Positions 1 through 12,194 of a stretch of DNA of 64,000 bases are shown here, in pieces. Position numbers and translations under genes: made by a program. The notes under the pieces were generated by a model that had not been told where the DNA came from, ran no database searches, and saw only the letters and a program-made list of their open reading frames with translations. The stretch is from Tubulanus polymorphus (taxonomy: Eukaryota; Nemertea; Palaeonemertea; Tubulaniformes; Tubulanidae), in assembly GCF_964204645.1 (NCBI RefSeq), contig NC_134025.1:29294001-29358000 (forward strand). The letters are read 5' to 3'. Position 1 is the stretch's first letter. Each line of letters starts with the position of its first letter.

Positions 1-2401
1 GGGTCGACGTTATTTTTCACTAAAATCTGAACCATATCATTACACCTCAATTCACACGCGTAACTCAGAGCTGTTCTGCCGACGTCGTCCTGGTCATTTA
101 CGTTAGCTTTCTTAGACAATAACAGCTGTACTGCTTTACATCTGGTTCTTTCCTCCTAATTTCAGAAATGTAAAAAGTTTTTAGATTCAAACATTGTATA
201 TAAATTCATCTAATTCATTTTTCACGACAGGGGATAAGCTGATAACCGGTGTATATACATATAATGTAAATTCGGTGCAAAGGATGCAACAGCCTTTCAA
301 GCTCCTGAACCCTCTAGCTCTCCTGAAATTTACGAAAATTATCAACTCTCATTTCCTTTCCCTTTTTTTCTTCATTTTCCTTTCGTTTTTTCCCTGGTTG
401 CCTGCGACAGCGGCTTCAAGGCTTTGCTTGGCCCGCAGGGTATCTCACTTTAAGTTTCATATATTCTCGATAACAAGATACTAATGAGGCTTTAATGAAG
501 TGTCTAGTCATTCAATGAAGTGTCTAGTCATTCTGTGACCCCCTCCTGGCACCCCGTTCTGGATGTCTGGATTAGTCGCGCCTTCCACCATTCTACGTTA
601 TAAAATAGTCTATGCAACCAAGATGGACTTAGACTTGTGTCAGATCTAAGCCTTGACTGAATAACTTTGCGAATCATTATGAGAGAGATAACGATTACGT
701 ATCGATACCTGATTTATCAATACTGCAATTAAGATGACACCATGAGCGCCCGCGATATTAATTATCTATAAGTCATAATAAAACATCCTGTACCAATGAT
801 GGTATGAAATGGTATCACGTTGCGTTCAAGAAGTGCTGCCAATAATAAATCAATACGGTTGCCTGGTATCGTGCTGAAAATGTAAATCCGACTTCAAATA
901 GCGATCTGTTTTCATTTGTTCTCATCCATCCTCCGCTGCATTCAGTTCAGTTACGGGCGCTAATTAGCACGACTACCGACTGTGGGGTATGATTACATGT
1001 AATTAATGTAATCTTTGTTATGCGCAGCCACGATGGAGACAAATTGGTTTGATTACACCTCGAAGTAATCAAACGGATTACTCCAAGATTGCACGTTTAA
1101 ACTTTTAGCAATTCTCTCTGCAAAATGAATTTTATACTTTTGAGAATAAATACAATTGAGACTACGGCTGAAATCTGAACATACACGTCCAAAATCAACT
1201 GTATTACAAGGTCGAGTAATTTCAGGTGATTGATGGTGTAAAAAGCTCATTAATTCATTAGATATTTCTGAATGTAAATGTCAATTTTAAGTGGTTAATT
1301 TCAATAGGAATTCATCACGTAATGCGGTTATAAAATGCAGTGTATTTGATGTGTATTTTACACGGGATACACCATGTTCTACGGATCTTCTCCTCCCAAC
1401 AAATTATTGTTCGCTATATTTGGAGGTTTTAGATTCAGGTTTATTTCGAGGCGGTTAGTTTAAGAATATATCCACTCGTCGAACAGGCGTCGTATTTATG
1501 AGACGTTATGAATTGGTGTATATATATAAAAGTCGTAAATGTCACATTAATCGATTTATATAGACTACTTTTTCATATTTCTATATTGAACAACTTCAGC
1601 AATGATCGATCAAATCTAATGGTTATAGAGGCGACGTAAAGTATGACTTCAGCTCATCGCTTGCTCTTGTCGTCCAATATGACGTGCGGTGACGTCAGAC
1701 CAAATCAATCATATCAAAATGTTGATATAGGCTCTATCAATTCAAGTGTTTACGGTTAAAAATAAGAATATATACTTTTAAATCAATGTATTCAATGTTT
1801 TATTGAAGAAGATATTGATTAATTATATATCTTTTGAATTCAACAATTTATCGAAATGCCATTGGTCATATCATTTATGTAATATGTCAATCTATGCCTG
1901 GAGAAAAGCATCTCATAAACCAGAACACAAGATACCTTTTCGATATTTTACCATTTTCATTGCCATTGATAAGACAATCCGTGGTATGACGATAATCTAT
2001 AGATAATCCCACATTGATGACGAAAAAAAATGCTACGAAGTCTGAATATCTCGGTACTCCTGAGGAGATCACTATTGGAAAATAGTCGAAACATTGTATA
2101 AAAATTACTAGCTCAAGGGAACATTTTCGGACTTAATGTCATTCTTTCATTATCATTGTGGCATTCTCTATTTAGTTTACTACCACACAATCCGAAAACC
2201 TACCTTGATGTAGCAGCACCTAATAATAGGCGACTTTCCCTTGAAATCCCTCGTATTGACGACTTCATAATCATCAGGTGCAACAGCATCCAAGATAAAC
2301 TTTGCGAGATGTACTTTTCCTCTATTTATTGCGTCGAGAAGGTTCGATCCAGCCTGTGACATGTCGTCGTCTACTAAGTCTCTTTTCGCTCGAGTCGGCA
2401 T
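1..2401 (-). CDS. Ankyrin-repeat protein, 5' part (gene truncated by left window edge)
   Basis: Two exons are visible. Exon 1 (2401 to 2204) starts at ATG 2401, reads MPTRAKRDLVDDDMSQAG and then NLLDAINRGKVHLAKFILD, and ends in phase 0 at donor GTAGGT. Exon 2 (155 to the window edge) follows acceptor TTAG and continues in frame. Across the junction the protein has the ankyrin pattern: helix pairs such as CKAVQLLLSKKANVND, then DDVGRTALSYACE and MVQILVKNNVDP. These are the G-x-T-A-L and LL-x-x-x-A-x-V-N signatures of consecutive repeats. Ankyrin repeats bind other proteins, and nothing here identifies the partner or compartment. At least three repeats lie in the window and the 3' part lies outside it. 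ATG 2362 in the same frame is an alternative start; an in-frame stop lies upstream of ATG 2401. The family call is secure; the function is unknown. Confidence 0.75.
156..2203 (-). other. Intron of the ankyrin gene
   Basis: About 2 kb between the two ankyrin exons. It holds a roughly 20-bp direct duplication near 493-533 and, at 1672-1698, a short element containing a palindromic TGACGTCA that recurs at 23237-23262. No coding potential was recognised. Confidence 0.6.
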
Positions 2402-3419
2402 TCCTGTCGAGGACAACGTGTACTTCCTATTGTTCTTAGCCAGTTTCTCCTACGTCACAAACCGCGCTGTCGCGTACAGTTCGTTATCACCGCTGTTTCA
2501 ATATGTTATTAAGATACTAACGACACGATCGAGAATTGTTACTTTCTTCGACAGGAAATTGCATGCGACCGAACATCGCCATCTCTTACATATACATTAG
2601 CTGAATTGAACAGCGACTAGTAGCGACGATCAGACGTCGATTCCTCCTCCTGAAATAGATATATAATCTATCATTATTTCTATATGGTCGTAATCGCATT
2701 TGAGGCAAACATTGATTTTCTAATTATCCGACAAAAACTTCTCGTTATCGTTTCCTGCGTCGAAGAAATGATGATTCTTGTAAATCGTTGCAGCAAGAAG
2801 ATGATGCGTATTTCCTCGCTATATAGTTTTGGTATTTGCCGTTATCACGAGAAAATGAATAACACGTATATATTTATCTATTGAATTGAAGAGACATGAT
2901 TCAATAATCAATCGTTATATTTATACAATATATATTAGCGAGCTATTCGCGTTTGGAAAATATCGATATATTTTTCAAACTTAAAAATGAAAATTTGTAT
3001 TACGTGTTTTGACGGGGATTTTGTATGAATTAACGTACTCATTTTTGGACTAATATGAATATAGATGATATTATTTTGTTTATTTTTCTGTCGAAGTAAC
3101 AACATGGAGAGAGTATTTTTACGTAACTACATTTTGAAAGCTGTTCAAATGGTTGTCGTAAGATTTTTACACGTACATCTAATAGATTCTGCAATTTCCA
3201 GTTAGCTACTATAGGAAATTAGAAAATCGGAAACTGTAACCCGTACGGCGCGTTCTGTTGTTTGAACGAGGAATTAATCAAATCAGGTAAACATTGATTA
3301 TGGAAAGCAAATAGATATTGGAAGCGGCAAGCGCTAATTAACCAATGCCTTATACCCGACAGTTGTCATTAGAAACGAAACAATTACCAATTACCTGACC
3401 TTAAGACGACGTACGCAAC
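2402..3419. other. AT-rich upstream region of the ankyrin gene; no gene seen
   Basis: Likely contains the promoter and 5' UTR of the ankyrin gene read leftwards. The short open frames here have no recognisable domain and are treated as chance. Confidence 0.4.
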
Positions 3420-4231
3420 GTGACCTGCTGGGGCACGGTATCGGGTTCGTGACCTGCTGGGGCACGGTATCGGGTTCGTGACCTGCTGGGGCACGTTATC
3501 GGGTTCGTGACCTGCTGGGGCACGGTATCGGGTTCGTGACCTGCTGGGTCACGGTATCGGGTTCGTGACCTGCTGGGGCACGCTATCGGGTTCGTGACCT
3601 GCTGGGGCACGGTATCGGGTTCGTGACCTGTTGGGGCACGCTATCGGGTTCGTGACCTGCTGGGGCACGGTATCGGGTTCGTGACCTGCTGGGGCACGGT
3701 ATCGGGTTCGTGACCTGCTGGGGCACGGTATCGGGTTCGTGACCTGCTGGGGCACGGTATCGGGTTCGTGACCTGCTGGGGCACGGTATCGGGTTCGTGA
3801 CCTGCTGGGGCACGGTATCGGGTTCGTGACCTGCTGGGGCACGGTATCGGGTTCGTGACCTGCTGGGGCACGGTATCGGGTTCGTGACCTGCTGGGGCAC
3901 GGTATCGGGTTCGTGACCTGCTGGGGCACGGTATCGGGTTCGTGACCTGCTGGGGCACGGTATCGGGTTCGTGACCTGCTGGGGCACGGTATCGGGTTCG
4001 TGACCTGCTGGGGCACGGTATCGGGTTCGTGACCTGCTGGGGCACGGTATCGGGTTCGTGACCTGCTGGGGCACGGTATCGGGTTCGTGACCTGCTGGGG
4101 CACGGTATCGGGTTCGTGACCTGTTGGGGCACGGTATCGGGTTCGTGACCTGCTGGGGCACGGTATCGGGTTCGTGACCTGCTGGGTCACGGTATCGGGT
4201 TCGTGACCTGCTGGGGCACGGTATCGGGTTC
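3420..4231. repeat. 29-bp minisatellite, 28 units
   Basis: The unit begins GTGACCTGCTGGGG and ends GGTATCGGGTTC. It repeats exactly every 29 bp from 3420 to 4231 (812 bp, 28 units). A few units differ by one base (for example CACGCTATC, GGGTCACGG or CTGTTGGGG). Because 29 is not a multiple of 3, all three minus-strand frames run open through the array and encode the same 29-residue cycle, so the long frames here are a by-product of the repeat. The array is GC-rich in AT-rich surroundings. Confidence 0.95.
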
Positions 4232-5460
4232 GTGAAGGCATTTCTAAACATTTGATATCGTTTTTTATGGGATTGAATTATGTGGGTTTTATCTATTTTG
4301 TGACATTTCATTCCACCCGATTTAGTAGTACAGCAGAATCAATGACTTAACTAATAGATATCAAAGTAAGCTTGATGTATATATATATATGTCATATGCC
4401 AAAGGCATTTCCAGTCTGTTCAATTTAGACAAGAATAGATACCCAGCATTACTGCTTGTGACTGAATTATAGAATACGGCATAGAGCGTTTCGTGAGTCG
4501 ACGATTTTCACTCATTCATCTCAAAATTAAAATTGTCCAGTTTACGAAAAGCGCGGCAGAATACAACAACATGCTGTGAATGAGACTTGATCGCATTATA
4601 TTCTATAGCGTTCCATTTTTTTGTACACAAATTAATCAATTTTTCAATGTAAATAACACCAGAACATTCAATTCGTGTATTAATTGTATTAGCCAATTTC
4701 TTTCGGAAATATGATTGATTCAGGCAGCTGTATCGGATTGATAAAACGGAGAGGACTTACCCTTACCCTTCGTTGTGTGTTGTTCCTGATCAATGTCGCT
4801 CGACTACAGATTTATCAGACGCGCCGATTAAAAGATACGGATAGAAGTTACTATGGTAACACCTGTCTTTACTCTTTCTATGAAATGCTGATGATGTTGC
4901 CGGTATAGATGTGCTATGCGTATAATCTATGGTTGATTTTTTCAAAAATATTCTGAGGGTATAGTTGCTTATCTTGGAAGATTACGATCGCTGGTATCGG
5001 GCGACAAAATTTTTTTAGGCAACATTTCCGCTTATCTACGCCTGATATTCGTGACATTTAGATTGTGCTAAGATTAATGTCTTATAGAAGACGTTATTCT
5101 TGCTGATCCCAGAATTAATTTATTGTTGCCTCTTTTTTGCCTAAAACCAAAGTAATACAAAAGTTTAAACGTAACTGGTTTGGTTGTTATCAAGTGCTTC
5201 ACGTATAAAGGCGTGATATTAACCATTCGTACATGTATACGCCTAACGTGATGAGAAATATAGGAATCAGAGTCATTCCTCTACGTCATCGTGATTAGAA
5301 ATACTTGTTCTATCAAATGCGTCTTGTCTGACAGTCGTTTATACATCTTCTTGAAGAAAAATCTTCTTTAAAACGTTTCCTGAAGCATCAGGTTAAAGAT
5401 TCCATCCAGGTTTACGAGATGAAACATTAGAATAAGAACAATTCTTTACAATAAGTGTAT
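4232..5460. other. Intergenic, no gene seen
   Basis: AT-rich sequence with a short TA tract near 4378-4391. The open frames are short, lack recognisable motifs and have no splice partners that I could find. Confidence 0.4.
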
Positions 5461-5466
5461 TTTATT
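5461..5466 (-). terminator. Poly(A) signal AATAAA of the four-exon secreted-protein gene
   Basis: Read on the minus strand, AATAAA lies about 17 nt beyond the stop codon at 5483. This fits a very short 3' UTR. Confidence 0.5.
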
Positions 5467-5482
5467 GTTTCCAATCAAATAA

Positions 5483-6854
5483 TTATACGCCGATATCGGG
5501 AACAGCTTCATAATAGCAGCCATCTTGGTTATAATGAAACACGTTGATCATTCCACATCGCGCCACGTGGTTTCCGCTGTTGATTTGTTTACCTCCTTTC
5601 GCTCCTGAACATTGAGTTTGATGAACGTCATTCTCCCATTTACCCGTGTCTTTCATGAAAACCTTCGAAAAATGAAAATAAAACATTAACTGCAACGTTG
5701 AGGATTGCGGCCTTACTGGGGAGTTTTCTACCCTTCATCAATAAACCCGTGGGATCCGAATCCGCTACTTCATCGTTAAATTATCGTTTTGCAGCGAAAC
5801 AAAGATAATTGGTCGTAGACCAGTGCTAAATATCGGTTTTGGAACTGAAAATTTCTAACGGATTAACTGTGATTTAGGTTTACCCTCTCACGACACATTA
5901 GTCATAATGTTCGATATTTATCATTCTCCATTTGGCGGTTACTGACCTTGAATTCAAACATTCCATCGATCGTCTGTTCGCAGTTCACATCGGCATCAAA
6001 CATCCAATAGTCGTCGCCGTATTTATTGAGTGGCGTATAACCGAATCCATACAGTTTCACTGTAGGATCTTTCCACATTTTACTTTCGCCTTTAGGTTTA
6101 CTGAAATAGGCATCAAAATCTGCGAGTGAATTATCGTTACCAATAGAATCCTTATTTTATTAGGAAGGAGTATTGTTTGATTATATTAATGAAATGTGGT
6201 GACCTTGTAGATGGTTCCGATCTTCAATAACACGTGAAAGACTAAAACTCATACTTGTTTATTATGTTGCCACAACTTACACGTTCGTAGTCGGAGTTAA
6301 CGGGGTCCCGGCAGCTTCCCCGAGATGACGAACGGCATATTGATCAAATTCCGGTCCCCACCAGTCTAGGTATTTGTCTTCCTTTGTCCATCTACTATAT
6401 TTGACGCTCAATGAGAAATATTCTGGATTGATGTTGTGTTTTATGGCAATGGCACACGGGTCTTTACTAGCGTCACCGGGTTTACATACAGGTCGTGACG
6501 TACCTGCGAAACATTTGGATAAAATGACTTTACATCTAAATATTTCATCGCTGGATGAGTGTTGCTAAGTTCTCCGCGCATTTGAAAAAAATATCGCATA
6601 CAACATTATTTTCTTGCTTCTGGCTTTAACGCAATCAATTTGTTTGTATATCCCTTCATATTTCAAAAAATTCTTCATTTACGCAAACAATCAATAGTGC
6701 AATATTATGCAGGATGAAGCCTACCTCCTCGGATGAACACATTATCACTGCCTTTCGGAATCTGGACGAATATTATCGTGCGTCTCCAGTTACCCGCTGA
6801 CCAAACACTGGTAAAACATAGAACTAACAGTACTAAACCCGGTGTTAGTGACAT
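5483..6854 (-). CDS. Secreted Cys-containing protein with a tentative carbohydrate-binding-like domain
   Basis: Four exons in minus order: 6854-6725, 6503-6283, 6150-5947, 5662-5483, giving 244 residues with consistent phases (1, 0, 0). The protein opens with a clear signal peptide (MSLTPGLVLLVLCFTSVWSA), then GNWRRTIIFVQIP and FIRGG. Further on come the blocks RWTKEDKYLDWWGPE, GFGYTPLNKYGDDYWMFDAD, NCEQTIDGMFEFK and NHVARCGMINVFHYN, which contain several cysteines. From memory these blocks resemble an animal secreted domain sometimes found beside amylase-like enzymes. I cannot name the family with confidence, and no catalytic domain is present. The third exon's acceptor (ag at 6152-6151) is chosen because it alone keeps the frame; the obvious acceptor nearer 6130 would break it. 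A TATA-like TATTTATA lies 44-51 nt upstream of the start. Confidence 0.65.
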
Positions 6855-6897
6855 TTTCACAACGCTATCTGAGGCCACGATCGTGTAGAATTCGTTC

Positions 6898-6905
6898 TAT
6901 AAATA
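6898..6905 (-). promoter_or_regulatory. TATA-like box upstream of the four-exon secreted-protein gene
   Basis: TATTTATA on the minus strand, 44-51 nt upstream of ATG 6854. Position and sequence fit a TATA element with a short 5' UTR; this is inference only. Confidence 0.3.
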
Positions 6906-7929
6906 GAGAAGGAGAAGAGACGATATCATGATGTAAATTGTGATATCTGAAACTGCGGAGATATCGCGTGAAATGCGAGGAACATATGTCCTATTCACGA
7001 CCCGGAAGAGACGAAGTAGGCGAGATTTTTGGTCAGGAAATATCGGTGCAAACGCATTAGCAAAATAAACTGACTCATCCGCAAACTACAGGCAGCGGCT
7101 GCGATAAGGGCCAGATAAATAATCAACATGAATTACGTAATTTCAGAGCGAAAAAAAATGCTATTTTCATTGAATTTGCGTTAGATTGAGCGGAACAGTG
7201 GCAGCGTTACGACGGACTCTGACTATATAGAGAGTTTTTGTCTCATCGGAATTTTGACGAACCTAAAAACCTCACTCGATAGAGACATTCTTTAGAGGAA
7301 TGTATTTTCTCCGTCATCTCGGCCCGTTTCGAGATGCTTTATATTCGTTTAATATTCAGTAAACAATTTAAGTAAATATCGATACATTAGAATAGGGGGT
7401 ACTCAAACGTTTAAGTTGTCGAAATGTAAACAAAACGAAATGACGTCGATGTATTTCCGCAATGAAACGCGATATCTAAACGGCAAGGTGAATTAAACGA
7501 AGTGCCATTACGATAGACTCCGTGTCGTGAATAGTTCTATATTCCCTTCAATTTACAGCACGCGACTATTCGCGTGTTCCCATCGTCCAAAACACCACTC
7601 TGTGATTTATCGTCGAATAATATCTCGGGAAACTATAATTTCCAAAGTATAATCAAAGAATCGGCGAAACTGATCATTCTTCAACCTGTGGAGTTATACG
7701 CAGATTGATGTGCGAAGATTATGATGGCGAAATTTAAATAACAATATTGCCTGCGAATAAAATTCCAGCGAGCATGATTATGGAGGTGAAGATTTAATTA
7801 AAGCCACACTCGCCATTTCCGTCTAGGTCCTCACTGTCGAAGACTGATAGTTTTCGTGGCAATAACATTCAATATCAGGACGCGGTAACAATTGGAGAAT
7901 TTATCGAAACGTTTTCACCTGATGATGCC
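6906..7929. other. Divergent intergenic region
   Basis: Separates the minus-strand secreted-protein gene from the plus-strand PAN-like gene, so it probably holds both promoters. No gene or repeat array was recognised. Confidence 0.4.
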
Positions 7930-9436
7930 ATGATTAGCTTAAGAATGTTGGCCTGGATTTGGATCAGCGTTACAGCATTATCCGGCGCTACGTACGGTTT
8001 TTCGGGTAAGGATGATATATTTACTCCTTATTTCTGCAATCTTCTTTTTGACAAAATAAACCAAGCTACCGATCAACATCACCGCTTACGAACTTGACTA
8101 TTTCATCGGAATTGAAATTTTAATATTCTTAGCATAAACATCATGGAATTGAACAGAAAATTGAGATGATCCTGTCGTTTTATCTGAAATGCATCTCCGC
8201 ATTTTATTTCGTCATTGTGGTCGATAAAATCGCCGTCAAAAGCGAAGATAATTTGGTATTTCTTATCTACTATTTCCAGGGTATTGTTTTCCTACTGATA
8301 AAATGCGCGTTAAACCAAAACATTATTTAGAATCGTTGAATTATATTTCGATCGATGATGTTGCCTCTGAAGGACAGTGCAGAGACGCTTGCATATCGGC
8401 ATCGACTTACATCTGTCGCTCAGTTGAGTACACGAAGCGCAAACGGTGTCGACAATCGCTTTCCGACTCAGTTGAATGGCCAGACCGTTTAAAAACATCG
8501 AACGATAACAATTTCTCTGAACGGGAATGCGCAACTAGTTAAGTATCTTTCATTCAATCGCATTGAGGACGCTCTAAGGGGCGTAGACAGACTTCAGTTT
8601 AGACAGTAAGTTAATAACCCGCTATAAACAAAGTATAAAGATTAAGAAGCGAATACTATTTTATCAAAAATCGAAATGAAAAGAAACGACGTCTCGAACT
8701 CTCGCTAGGGATCATAAACGTCGAAATGTCGGCTCTTTTGATTTTAAGTTTTTGACAAATCAAATCCGTATATAACGGGTTACAAACTGATTCTCCACGC
8801 CAGAGTGAGGCTATTTTACTATTCAGTTTGGGTAGGTTCTTTAGACTTTTTTGGTTTCGAAATGTTTGACAACTAGAATTCTCAATGAAATTGGTGATAA
8901 CCCATAACCTTTGACTTCCTTCGCGTTTTACAATGAAGTTGATACATGGATGTTGTATCCGTCCCCTGAACTTGTAACGAGGTTCCACTGTATTTAATTT
9001 TTTCACTCAAAGGGCGGACATTTCGAACCCAACGAACCCAACGAACCTCTCAGCTACGCCCCTGGTTATTTTCACCAAACTCCTGCAACGCGACTGACTG
9101 ATCGCGTTGATATTCTTCATCTCTTCTAAAATTGTGTTATTTTAATCGTTTTTAGATGAGTTTCTTATGACGCACGTAATCGGGACATCGTTTGGACCGC
9201 CTCGGAATCAAATCGAATACGATTTCAGAGTTTACTCGACAGTTAGCGAATCGAGCACGAGGGTCTGCGCAATGAGATGCGCACAACAGTCGAATTGTCA
9301 ATATTTTGCTCATTGCGCGACTGATAAATCGTGCCACCTAGCGGCATATATAAGCGGAACAACACCAATGGTCGATATATTCACTCTGAAGGATAAGTGT
9401 AAATTGCGAGCGAAGTTATCCGTGACGGCTAAATAA
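7930..9436 (+). CDS. Secreted two-domain PAN/apple-like protein, copy 1
   Basis: Three exons, 7930-8005, 8280-8537 and 9156-9436, all introns phase 1, giving 204 residues. Exon 1 is a signal peptide (MISLRMLAWIWISVTALSG). Exon 2 is one cysteine-rich module containing CRDACISASTYICRSVEY and ending near RECATS, the spacing of a PAN/apple domain. Exon 3 is a second module with CAMRCAQQSNCQYFAHC and CHLA. PAN/apple domains bind proteins or carbohydrates outside the cell; the ligand here is unknown. The exon 2 donor, GTTAAG, is suboptimal and without splicing the frame stops at once. A paralogue with the same exon plan lies 1.3 kb downstream. A possible ATTAAA signal is at 9450-9455. Confidence 0.72.
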
Positions 9437-9455
9437 TTTGTTTTCAATGATTAAA

Positions 9456-10763
9456 CCACTTAGACAATCCAACACTAAGAATGAAAATAGAGCTCGAAAT
9501 GTTTCCTTGAGCCAGAACGTTTCGACTTTATCTTAATACACAGCCATCTTCCGGTATTCCTATAAGTAACTGTTAGGCCATTTTTTACAATAAGTTGGAT
9601 TACGGATTCGATGGACTTGAAATGATTGCGGAAGCGGGAAAAAATAAGAAAAAAAATATTTTTTTGTTTTTAAACTTGAATTCATTGCTTATTCAGTGAT
9701 CGGGGAGGGGGATAAAAATCACTTTATTTTGGAGGTCTACGTTGTCTATTTATTACCTACACGTATAACTGACGCCACCATTTATTGAACGATCCTGACA
9801 AATATATCCATTAGAGCACCATTGTCCGCCCCAACTTTATAAATTTGTGTGTGATATCAAAAGATCGTGTGGCAGTTGAAAAGATTATGAATGGCTATTT
9901 TTATTTTCATCTATGTTTTAGAAATAGCGGCGGGAAAAAAATATAAGAATATTTTTTTAATTTTTGTATTTAGTATTTAGTAGTATTTATTCATCATTTG
10001 GTTGTTACATTATTACATGATTGATATTATATAATATACAGAGAAACAATGTAACAAGAAAATGTGGGCTACACTTAGAGATCACAAGGATTTTATACTA
10101 AGAATTAGAAGAATTCTGCGGCGGATCCGTAATCTTTCTAATGATAAAAACGGCCTTAGCCGAAACTATCTATAAAACTGTTAAGGAAACATTTCAGACC
10201 CTATTTTTTCATTCTTAATGTTGTGTTTTATGTGAACTTGCATTTAGGTTCTTCTTTCTTGGGTGGAATCTAAAATCATGTTACCATCTAAATCTGTCCA
10301 ATAATAATCTCATTGAAATCTACAGACGTTACGCACAGTGCCACCTTCTAACGTGTTTATTCATATGGGAATTTCAGCGGGTCGTTTTTAAATGACAATT
10401 TCAAAATTAGAAAAAAATGTATTGGTTGGCTATACGGTAATTCTAATTTGACAGCTCATAGAAAAACTATTCGCAAAATCGACAACACACGGGGTTCGAA
10501 CGCAAGCGGCGAGAAAATGACGTATCGCCCTTAATTTGAATAACAATTACTCGTGAAATAAAATTCCTCACGGCGTCATGGCTTGTTTTCATTGTGTCTT
10601 AAAGTTTAATTACGCTCGTAGCGCTTATGAGATTTTTTGCATGCAAAAAATAATGAATTGGTAGATTAAAAACTTTGCGCCATTTCAAAAGAAGCAAACA
10701 CGTTGAGAGCGTATGTTTGGAGAGAGCTCTAGTTTTAATAGAACCGACAGAATAATATGTACT
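9456..10763. other. Intergenic between tandem PAN-like genes
   Basis: AT-rich sequence with no convincing open frame or tandem array. It probably contains the promoter of the downstream paralogue. Confidence 0.4.
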
Positions 10764-12003
10764 ATGATGGATACATTATCTCGAATCGGAGTTTTTTTGG
10801 TAATAGTTATGTGCAGAAATCACGCAATTTCCACATCTCCGTACGATGGTGAGTAGAATCGCATTTATTAGTTCGTGTTTTATTATTCGAAATATAGCTG
10901 TCAAAACCATAGCCGTGAAACCGATTACAGTTCCACAATTCTGGGTTAAAACTTTACTTAACAGTTAAGTCAACCCGTACCGCTGCTGTGGCAATCGAGG
11001 ATTCCACTCATGGCAGGCGAGGATCCACCAGGTTCCCAATTGTGTTAACTAAGAGTTAACTCAAACTCACTGATATGAAACTGGATCCCGATGTTATCAG
11101 AAACGTCTCTACCGTTATCACCTTATTACAATTAATGAATGTTTATGTTTTGAAATAACCATTTTAGGTATGTGTGTTCCCATTGATGCAATGATCGAGT
11201 ATCCTCAACACTACCTGAATAGTTACAACTTCAATGTACTAACTGGTGTAATGACTCGCCAGGAATGCATTAACGCCTGTTACGTAGCCAAAGATTATAT
11301 TTGCCGTTCAGCTGAATTTGTTAATGATTTCGCAAGTTGTCGCCATTCTTTAACGAACGCAAAGGAGAAACCCGGACGATTAATAAGCGCTATTTCAAGC
11401 GACTATTTGGAAAGACGATGTGCTAGTGGTAAGCATGAGAGTGTGGTAGAATCCGTTATGAAGCTGTATTTTTGGTATTTTGTGGGCTATGATTGCCACA
11501 TTAAATGGTCCAGGTTTGAGTATGATAAGCAAGACCGCCGTAGAGGTGAACAACGACCAAACTGTTTGGTGTCTAAGTAAACTCTGATTTATTTATCTAC
11601 TCGCTACAGCATAAATTCATGCGGGGCTTACATAGGCGGGGTTAAGAAGGTAACTGACATATAACAATTCCCGACATATTTAAAGTAAACACAATTTTGT
11701 CTTATAGATTCGACGATGGTAAACAGTATGATTGGAACATCATTTGGATTACAGACTGAAGTTCATAAAGCAACGACATCAACTTTCATGATATATGCTA
11801 CTGCATATTCGATAAGAAGTACTACGGCTTGTGCGGTATGGTGCTCTCGACAAGCGAAGTGTCAGTATTTTGCGTATTGCGCCACGGAATTGACCTGCCA
11901 TCTGGCGGAAACCAACGACTCCCCAAATAATGTTGACATTTTAACGTTTACTAACTGTAAAGTAAAAGCAAAATTATCGGTTAACTACAAATCGAATATT
12001 TGA
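10764..12003 (+). CDS. Secreted two-domain PAN/apple-like protein, copy 2
   Basis: Three exons, 10764-10848, 11168-11428 and 11708-12003, with phase-1 introns exactly as in the upstream paralogue, giving 213 residues. The N-terminus (MMDTLSRIGVFLVIVMC) is a signal peptide. Domain 1 has CINACYVAKDYICRSAEF, matching the CRDACISASTYICRSVEY block of copy 1. Domain 2 has CAVWCSRQAKCQYFAYC and CHLA, matching CAMRCAQQSNCQYFAHC. The motif IGTSFG opens domain 2 in both. The donors GTGAGT and GTAAGC are good. The pair clearly arose by tandem duplication and the two proteins have diverged substantially, so both have probably been kept by selection. ATG 10767 is an equally possible start. Confidence 0.75.
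10985..11033 (+). repeat. Short dispersed repeat inside intron 1 of PAN copy 2
   Basis: The block CTGTGGCAATCGAGGATTCC followed by GGCAGGCGAGGATCCACCAGG recurs in inverted orientation at 13149-13196 with a few mismatches. Confidence 0.6.
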
Positions 12004-12074
12004 TCATTTTCAACACCAGCCACTTCATTCCGTTCTACAAACGTAAGCTTTCTTTAATGTAACAATATCGTTTC

Positions 12075-12080
12075 AATAAA
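12075..12080 (+). terminator. Poly(A) signal AATAAA of PAN copy 2
   Basis: AATAAA 72 nt after the stop codon at 12003, a normal distance for a short 3' UTR. Confidence 0.5.
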
Positions 12081-12194
12081 ACAATTAAATAACTCGAGGT
12101 TTTTCTTATCATTCTGACGACCATGGGAATTACCGATGGTGCCATTGGTTACCTCAATGAGACATAGCAACTGTTTCTAAGAGTAACGCGTGCA

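Noticed and set aside
3549-4311. Long minus-strand frames of repeated Pro-Ser-Arg-x-Arg-Tyr residues
   Set aside because: They are the 29-bp minisatellite read in three frames; 29 is not a multiple of three, so all frames cycle through the same residues.
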